From an uncultured Oscillospiraceae bacterium (GTDB taxonomy: Bacteria; Bacillota; Clostridia; Oscillospirales; Ruminococcaceae): a stretch of 6,412 nt of DNA. The notes beneath the pieces were generated by a model. That model saw nothing but the letters and a program-made list of their open reading frames with translations. It did not search any database and was not told the DNA's origin. Location of the stretch: the NCBI GenBank assembly GCA_958403605.1, contig CATXYA010000105.1:1-6412 (forward strand), in the 5' to 3' direction. The position numbers and the translations under genes are program-made. This document shows positions 1-6,412 of this stretch, one piece after another (position 1 is the first letter of the stretch; each line of letters starts with the position of its first letter).

Positions 1-1180
1 CGTGGACAAGCTCATCGACGAGCGCATCCAGTCCTTCGGGCAGGAAAAGGGCGTCGAGGTCAAGGCCGAGTTCATCGCCGCCACCGATTACATGACCAAG
101 CTGAACGCCGCCGTGGAGGCGGGCAATGTACCCGACGTCACGCTGGCCAATCCCTACAAGGTCGTCAGTTATTATCCCAACAACCCCTATTCGGACGTGA
201 CGGACCTGGTGGCGGAGATCGACGCCGGGCGGCCCATGTTCGACGCGCTGAAGGACGGCACCAAGATCGAAGGCGTCAACTATTTCGTTCCCTTCTACGC
301 CGCCAGCAGCCTGCTGTTTCTGCGCAAGGACCTGTTTGACGCCAAGGGTGTCGCGCTGCCCACCACCTGGGAAGAACTGTGGGACGCCGCTGTGGCCGTC
401 TCCGACCCCGCCAATGGCATTTATGGCTTGGGCATGGGCTGCGGCCCCACGGACGAGGACTGTGAAAACTGCTTCCGCATGATGTTGTGGGATCTGGGCG
501 GCGGCCTGCTGGACAAAGACGGCAATATCACCGCGGGCACCGACGCAGGCGTGCGCACGATGATCGATAAATATGTGGAGCTGTACGAGGCCGGGGCCAT
601 CCCGCCCGCCGCCACCACCTGGGATTCCGGCGGCAACAACAAGACCTATCTGATGGGGGAATCGGCCATGGTCATCAATGTGCCCACGCTGTACAACGCC
701 ATCAAAAACGACGAGCAGTATCAGGAATTGTTTACGAACACTGTGGTGCTGAACCTGCCCGCCGGCTCCGCCGACGACGCCGTCTTCGGCAACCCCTCGG
801 GCTGGGCCATCATGGCGGATGCCAAAAACAAGGACAACGCCCGGGAATTCATCAAATACGTCTCGGAAAAAGCGTGGTACGACACTTATCTGGACGCCAT
901 CGCCCCCGTGTTTGCCCCCGTGTACAGGGACCTGGTGGATTCCGCCACCTGGAGCGAGGGCGTGAACCAGCAGGCCATCGCGTATGTGCAGAACGCCACG
1001 GGTTATTACGGCTACCCCTGCCAGACGCTGGAGGGGCGGGCCATCGCGTCCAAAAGCTACTACTCCTTTCCCATTGCGCGCATGCTGAATTCCGTGGTCA
1101 CGGGCAGCGCTACCAAGGACGAGGCGGTGGCCCAGCTGGCGAAAGAGATCCAGGAGACCGCCGACGCCGTCAAGGGTTAA
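1..1180 (+). CDS. ABC transporter solute-binding protein, family 1 (5' end missing)
   Basis: This is an extracytoplasmic substrate-binding protein of a carbohydrate-type ABC importer; in a Gram-positive it would be a lipoprotein at the outer membrane face. The reading frame is open to the left edge, and 392 residues are visible from the GTG at position 2. That GTG is internal: the signal peptide, lipobox and first strand are absent, and family-1 proteins usually have about 40-50 more residues. Family marks are PDVTLANPYKV (44-54), YFVPFYAASSLLFLRKDLF (94-112, the hinge strand plus the 'RKDLF' helix), LPTTWEELWDAA (119-130), the GGGLLDKDG turn (166-174) and NPSGWAIMADAKNKDNA (264-280, second lobe). 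An unusual cluster C147, C154, C157, together with C340, could form disulfides. The permease genes are not downstream, so they probably lie upstream. The stop is TAA at 1178-1180 and the dehydrogenase follows 15 bases later, so the two are probably co-transcribed. The ligand cannot be read from sequence; a sugar or sugar acid is likely. Confidence 0.93.
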   Translation, partial: VDKLIDERIQSFGQEKGVEVKAEFIAATDYMTKLNAAVEAGNVPDVTLANPYKVVSYYPNNPYSDVTDLVAEIDAGRPMFDALKDGTKIEGVNYFVPFYAASSLLFLRKDLFDAKGVALPTTWEELWDAAVAVSDPANGIYGLGMGCGPTDEDCENCFRMMLWDLGGGLLDKDGNITAGTDAGVRTMIDKYVELYEAGAIPPAATTWDSGGNNKTYLMGESAMVINVPTLYNAIKNDEQYQELFTNTVVLNLPAGSADDAVFGNPSGWAIMADAKNKDNAREFIKYVSEKAWYDTYLDAIAPVFAPVYRDLVDSATWSEGVNQQAIAYVQNATGYYGYPCQTLEGRAIASKSYYSFPIARMLNSVVTGSATKDEAVAQLAKEIQETADAVKG

Positions 1181-1187
1181 AGGGAGG
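1181..1187 (+). promoter_or_regulatory. Ribosome binding site of the 2-hydroxyacid dehydrogenase
   Basis: AGGGAGG directly follows the stop codon of the binding protein. It lies 2 bases from the TTG at 1190 but 8 bases from the in-frame TTG at 1196. The 8-base spacing is normal, so this site favours 1196 as the real start. There is no ATG in this frame near the site. Confidence 0.75.
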
Positions 1188-1195
1188 CATTGATC

Positions 1196-2188
1196 TTGAC
1201 CACGCAAAAACCCGTCTGGGTCAATTTAGACCCCAAGAATGTCGACCTGACTCCCCTCCTCTCCCGCTGTGAGGCCACCGGCTGGCGCTGCATCACCCGG
1301 GACGTGGGGGTAGACCAGGCGGCCAGCGTGCATTTGGCTTTGGAAGCCGACGCCGTCGTCAGCATCGGTGAGCGCTGGGACGACGGCGCGCTCGCCCAGA
1401 TCGCGGGCGGCGGGCGCCTGATCGTGCGCTACGGGGCCGGGCTGGACAACGTGGACGTGTCCGCGGCCACGCGCCACGGCATCCCCGTGGCGAACCTGCC
1501 GGGGATGAACTCCCCGGCCGTAGCGGAAATCGCCCTGCTGCACATCCTCAACCTGGGCCGCCGCTTCTCGGCGTCCATTGCGGGCATCCGGCAGGGCCGC
1601 TGGCCCTGCTCCGTGCCCGGCAACGAGCTGGACGGCAAGGTGCTGGGGCTTATCGGCTTCGGCAACATCGCCCGCCAGCTGGTGCGCCTTACGGGCGGCT
1701 TCTCCCGTACGGTACTGGCTTACGACGCCTATTGGAACGAGGAAAGCCGCGTGTTCGCCCGGCAGCATGGCGTGGAGGCGGTGGACAGCGCCGACGAGGT
1801 GTACCGCCAAGCGGACATCGTCAGCCTGCACATCCCCTACACGCCTGCCAACAAGGGCATTGTGGACGCGCACTGTTTTGCGCTGATGAAGCCCACGGCC
1901 TACCTGGTCAACACCTGCCGGGGCGGCGTCATCGACGAAGCGGCGCTTATCGACGCGCTGCGCACCGGTGCCATCCGCGGCGCGGGGCTGGACGTGATGG
2001 CGCAGGAGCCGCCCGACCCGCAAAACCCGCTGCTGCACATGGACAATGTGTTCGTCTCGTCCCATTTGGGTGCGCTGGCGGTGGAGAGCGAGGCGCGCAG
2101 CCAGCTGCTGATCGCGGACATCATCGCCGACCATTTCGCCGGACGCATCCATCCTAACATCGTCAATCCGCAGGCTGCCGGCGGCTGA
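1196..2188 (+). CDS. D-isomer-specific 2-hydroxyacid dehydrogenase (NAD-dependent)
   Basis: The enzyme reversibly reduces a 2-keto acid to a D-2-hydroxy acid (for example pyruvate, hydroxypyruvate or glyoxylate, or 3-phosphoglycerate in the opposite direction) in the cytoplasm. It has 330 residues from TTG 1196 (332 from TTG 1190), a normal length for a family member without an ACT domain. Seen in sequence: the substrate loop RYGAGLDNVD (78-87); a Rossmann motif GFGNIA (154-159, GxGxxA); an acidic residue after beta-2 in AYD (D177), pointing to NAD rather than NADP; and the family triad R242 (NTCRGGVIDE), E271 (DVMAQEPP) and H290 (SSHLGA). Catalytic and nucleotide-binding residues are intact. 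The start is chosen by spacing to AGGGAGG at 1181. It shares a transcript with the binding protein and precedes the lyase-type aldolase, so it may process the pyruvate or aldehyde-derived acid released there. It resembles the SerA/CtBP-like branch; substrate is unknown and no specific symbol is justified. Confidence 0.93.
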   Translation: MTTQKPVWVNLDPKNVDLTPLLSRCEATGWRCITRDVGVDQAASVHLALEADAVVSIGERWDDGALAQIAGGGRLIVRYGAGLDNVDVSAATRHGIPVANLPGMNSPAVAEIALLHILNLGRRFSASIAGIRQGRWPCSVPGNELDGKVLGLIGFGNIARQLVRLTGGFSRTVLAYDAYWNEESRVFARQHGVEAVDSADEVYRQADIVSLHIPYTPANKGIVDAHCFALMKPTAYLVNTCRGGVIDEAALIDALRTGAIRGAGLDVMAQEPPDPQNPLLHMDNVFVSSHLGALAVESEARSQLLIADIIADHFAGRIHPNIVNPQAAGG

Positions 2189-2196
2189 CGGCAGCA

Positions 2197-2231
2197 CACC
2201 CCTGCGGCACATGGCCGCAGGGGTGCTTTTT
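2197..2231 (+). terminator. Rho-independent terminator or attenuator after the dehydrogenase
   Basis: A perfect 12-bp stem pairs 2197-2208 (CACCCCTGCGGC) with 2214-2225 around a 5-base loop, followed after one C by five T (2227-2231). It starts 8 bases after the dehydrogenase stop. The stem is GC-rich and strong, but the T-run is short and the next gene starts only 23 bases later, so it may act as a partial terminator between the two genes. Confidence 0.82.
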
Positions 2232-2244
2232 ATCAAACAGAGTT

Positions 2245-2249
2245 GGAGG
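2245..2249 (+). promoter_or_regulatory. Ribosome binding site of the lyase-type aldolase
   Basis: GGAGG lies 5 bases before the ATG at 2255. It decides the start: a TTG at 2243 in the same frame overlaps this site and has no binding site of its own, so the protein begins MIDLEKFKG. Confidence 0.85.
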
Positions 2250-2254
2250 TTTTT

Positions 2255-3184
2255 ATGATCGACCTGGAAAAATTCAAAGGCGTCTTTCCCGCCTTTCCCG
2301 CTTGCTACGACGAGGCGGGCGCCGTCAGTGAAGAACGGGCCCGCAGCCTCGTGGCCTACTGCCGTGCCAAGGGCGCCAAGGGCGTGTACATCACCGGCAG
2401 CTCCGGCGAATTCGTCTATCAGACTGTAGAAGAGCGCAAGCGCATTATGAAAGCGGTGGCCCAGGCGGCGGACGGCCTCACCGTCATCGCCCACGTGGGC
2501 GCCTGCGCCACCCGGGACAGTATCGAGCTGGCGCGCTATGCCGCCGACTGCGGTATCGACGCCATCTCCTCAGTGCCGCCCTATTATTTCGCCCAGCCGG
2601 ATTACGGCGTCCTGGATTATTGGAACGCCATGATCGACGCCGCGAAGCTGCCCTTCATCCTCTACAACATCCCCGGCACCACGGGCGTGTCCATCAGCTT
2701 CGACATCTTCCGCAAAATGCTGGAGAACCCTTATGTCATCGGCATCAAAAACACCTCGCTGCCGGTGATGGATATCCTGCAGTTCAAGGCCTGCGGCGGG
2801 GACCGGTGCGTGGTGTTCAACGGCCCGGACGAGCAGTTTGTGGCCGGGCGGCTGATGGGTGCGGACAGCGGCATCGGCAGCACGTATCTGGTGATGTTGG
2901 ACCTGTACCTGAAGGCCGACGAATTTGTGCGCCAGGGCGATTATGTGCACGCTGCCGAGATCCAAAAATTCATCACCACCACCATTTTGGAGAGCATTCA
3001 CAAGCATGGGCACCTGCTGTCCGGCCTTAAGTACCTGCTGCACCTCCAGGGCATGGACATCGGCGAAGCCCGCCGTCCCCTGGTGCCGGTAGATGACCAG
3101 GACAAGCGGAAGCTGGACGCCGTGGCCCGGCGCATCGAGGAAGCCACCCTGCGCTGGTGCGGCACCAGACCGGGAAAGGTGTGA
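2255..3184 (+). CDS. N-acetylneuraminate lyase-like aldolase (DapA/NanA family)
   Basis: This is a class I pyruvate-dependent aldolase, a cytoplasmic TIM barrel of 309 residues. If it is a true sialic acid lyase, it splits N-acetylneuraminate into N-acetylmannosamine and pyruvate. Visible motifs are GSSGE (48-52, carboxylate binding), the catalytic Y137 in YNIPGTTGV, the Schiff-base lysine K165 in GIKNTS, NGPDEQ (189-194) and GADSGIGSTY (202-211). Y137, K165 and T167 match E. coli NanA numbering as I recall it. G190, D192, E193 and S209 correspond to its glycerol-chain contacts G189, D191, E192 and S208. T142 stands where genuine dihydrodipicolinate synthases have an arginine (YNxPxRTG), which argues against lysine biosynthesis. 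The glycerol-chain residues favour sialic acid or another long 2-keto-3-deoxy acid, but related sugar-acid aldolases remain possible. No nanE, nanK or sialidase gene lies in the window. The start is ATG 2255, set by GGAGG at 2245. It follows a hairpin by 23 bases with no room for a normal promoter. Confidence 0.9.
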   Translation: MIDLEKFKGVFPAFPACYDEAGAVSEERARSLVAYCRAKGAKGVYITGSSGEFVYQTVEERKRIMKAVAQAADGLTVIAHVGACATRDSIELARYAADCGIDAISSVPPYYFAQPDYGVLDYWNAMIDAAKLPFILYNIPGTTGVSISFDIFRKMLENPYVIGIKNTSLPVMDILQFKACGGDRCVVFNGPDEQFVAGRLMGADSGIGSTYLVMLDLYLKADEFVRQGDYVHAAEIQKFITTTILESIHKHGHLLSGLKYLLHLQGMDIGEARRPLVPVDDQDKRKLDAVARRIEEATLRWCGTRPGKV

Positions 3185-3192
3185 CCCATTCA

Positions 3193-3224
3193 AAAAGCGG
3201 TGTCCCTTTGGGGACACCGCTTTT
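3193..3224. terminator. Bidirectional Rho-independent terminator between convergent genes
   Basis: A perfect 14-bp stem pairs AAAAGCGGTGTCCC (3193-3206) with 3211-3224 around the loop TTTG. Four T end the right arm on the plus strand, and the five A at 3192-3196 give a five-base U run on the minus transcript. It starts 8 bases after the aldolase stop and can also stop transcription of the sensor kinase gene coming from the right. Confidence 0.88.
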
Positions 3225-3241
3225 GCTTGAAAGAGAGACAA

Positions 3242-3324
3242 AAAGGGCAGGCAGGCGAACGCCCCCGCATCCGGCAGCCGCAACGCGGCTGCCGGATGAG
3301 GGGGGGCCGACGGGCTGTCCCTTT
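3242..3324. repeat. Imperfect inverted repeat with a 14-bp perfect core (REP-like element)
   Basis: The core is CATCCGGCAGCCGC (3268-3281), then AAC, then its exact complement (3285-3298). It extends outward after one G/A mismatch to CCCCC (3262-3266) with GGGGG (3300-3304). Further out CAG (3248-3250) faces CTG (3315-3317), and AAAGGG (3242-3247) faces CCCTTT (3319-3324). A 10-base word GATGAGGGGG from its right arm (3295-3304) recurs at 3342-3351. Read on the minus strand, the hairpin is followed by CCCTTTTTG, so it could also serve as a second terminator of the kinase gene. The shape resembles dispersed intergenic hairpin elements, but copy number cannot be seen from one window. Confidence 0.7.
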
Positions 3325-3333
3325 CCACAAACA

Positions 3334-3367
3334 CCCGGACAGATGAGGGGGCGCGCACTTGTCTGGG
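3334..3367. repeat. Weak inverted repeat downstream of the kinase gene
   Basis: CCCGGACA (3334-3341) faces TGTCTGGG (3360-3367) with one G-T wobble on the plus strand, which becomes a C-A mismatch on the minus strand. The loop is 18 bases. It lies 9 bases after the kinase stop on that gene's transcript. Without a T-run it is not a convincing terminator by itself. Confidence 0.35.
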
Positions 3368-3375
3368 GGTACCCC

Positions 3376-6412
<3,037 letters not shown>

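Noticed and set aside
2226..2254. A promoter for the aldolase between the hairpin and the ribosome binding site
   Set aside because: TATCAA at 2231 is a poor -10 and the matching -35 would fall in the hairpin loop, with no resemblance to TTGACA.
1226..2494. A 422-codon open frame on the minus strand opposite the dehydrogenase and aldolase
   Set aside because: It crosses two real genes and a terminator, has no plausible ribosome binding site or domain, and its composition is that of an antisense shadow.
2255..3184. Reading the aldolase as DapA, 4-hydroxy-tetrahydrodipicolinate synthase
   Set aside because: The arginine of the YNxPxRTG motif is replaced by T142, while sialic acid lyase contact residues are present.
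3225..3375. Insertion sequence, CRISPR array or tRNA in the intergenic gap
   Set aside because: There is no transposase, no regularly spaced direct repeats and no cloverleaf; the structure is explained by hairpins.

Overview
The window is 6412 bases of GC-rich DNA (clearly above 60 % by eye). It holds four protein-coding genes, two of them cut by the window edges. Strong Shine-Dalgarno sequences (AGGGAGG, GGAGG), a TTG start, a family-1 sugar-type ABC binding protein and a large hybrid sensor kinase in the Clostridia style suggest a high-GC anaerobic Firmicute, such as an Oscillospiraceae/Ruminococcaceae-type gut bacterium. This is an inference from style; no taxonomic marker gene is present.

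Region 1 (1-3230, plus strand) is the downstream end of a catabolic cluster. It starts inside the gene for an ABC-transporter solute-binding protein. A D-2-hydroxyacid dehydrogenase follows 15 bases later. A 12-bp hairpin with a T-run comes next, and only 23 bases after it starts an aldolase of the DapA/NanA family. That aldolase carries the catalytic and substrate-contact residues of N-acetylneuraminate lyase. The likely scheme is uptake of a sugar or sugar acid, retro-aldol cleavage to pyruvate plus an aldehyde, and NAD-dependent redox of a 2-keto/2-hydroxyacid. The actual substrate is not proven; sialic acid is the best single guess for the lyase.

Region 2 (about 3185-3375) is a convergent intergenic gap full of inverted repeats: a 14-bp perfect hairpin that can terminate in both directions, and an 83-base imperfect inverted repeat with a second 14-bp perfect core. 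The second looks like a dispersed, REP-like element.

Region 3 (3376-6412, minus strand) is one very large gene whose 5' end lies outside the window. It encodes a membrane hybrid histidine kinase in the order extracytoplasmic sensor, transmembrane helix, HAMP, PAS, GGDEF, GAF-like, HisKA, HATPase, receiver. The GGDEF diguanylate-cyclase-type domain in the middle of a complete hybrid kinase is the most unusual item here. A run of eight A in the coding strand, just upstream of the GGDEF signature, could allow slippage that would remove the kinase half. I see no mobile element, CRISPR array, tRNA or rRNA.
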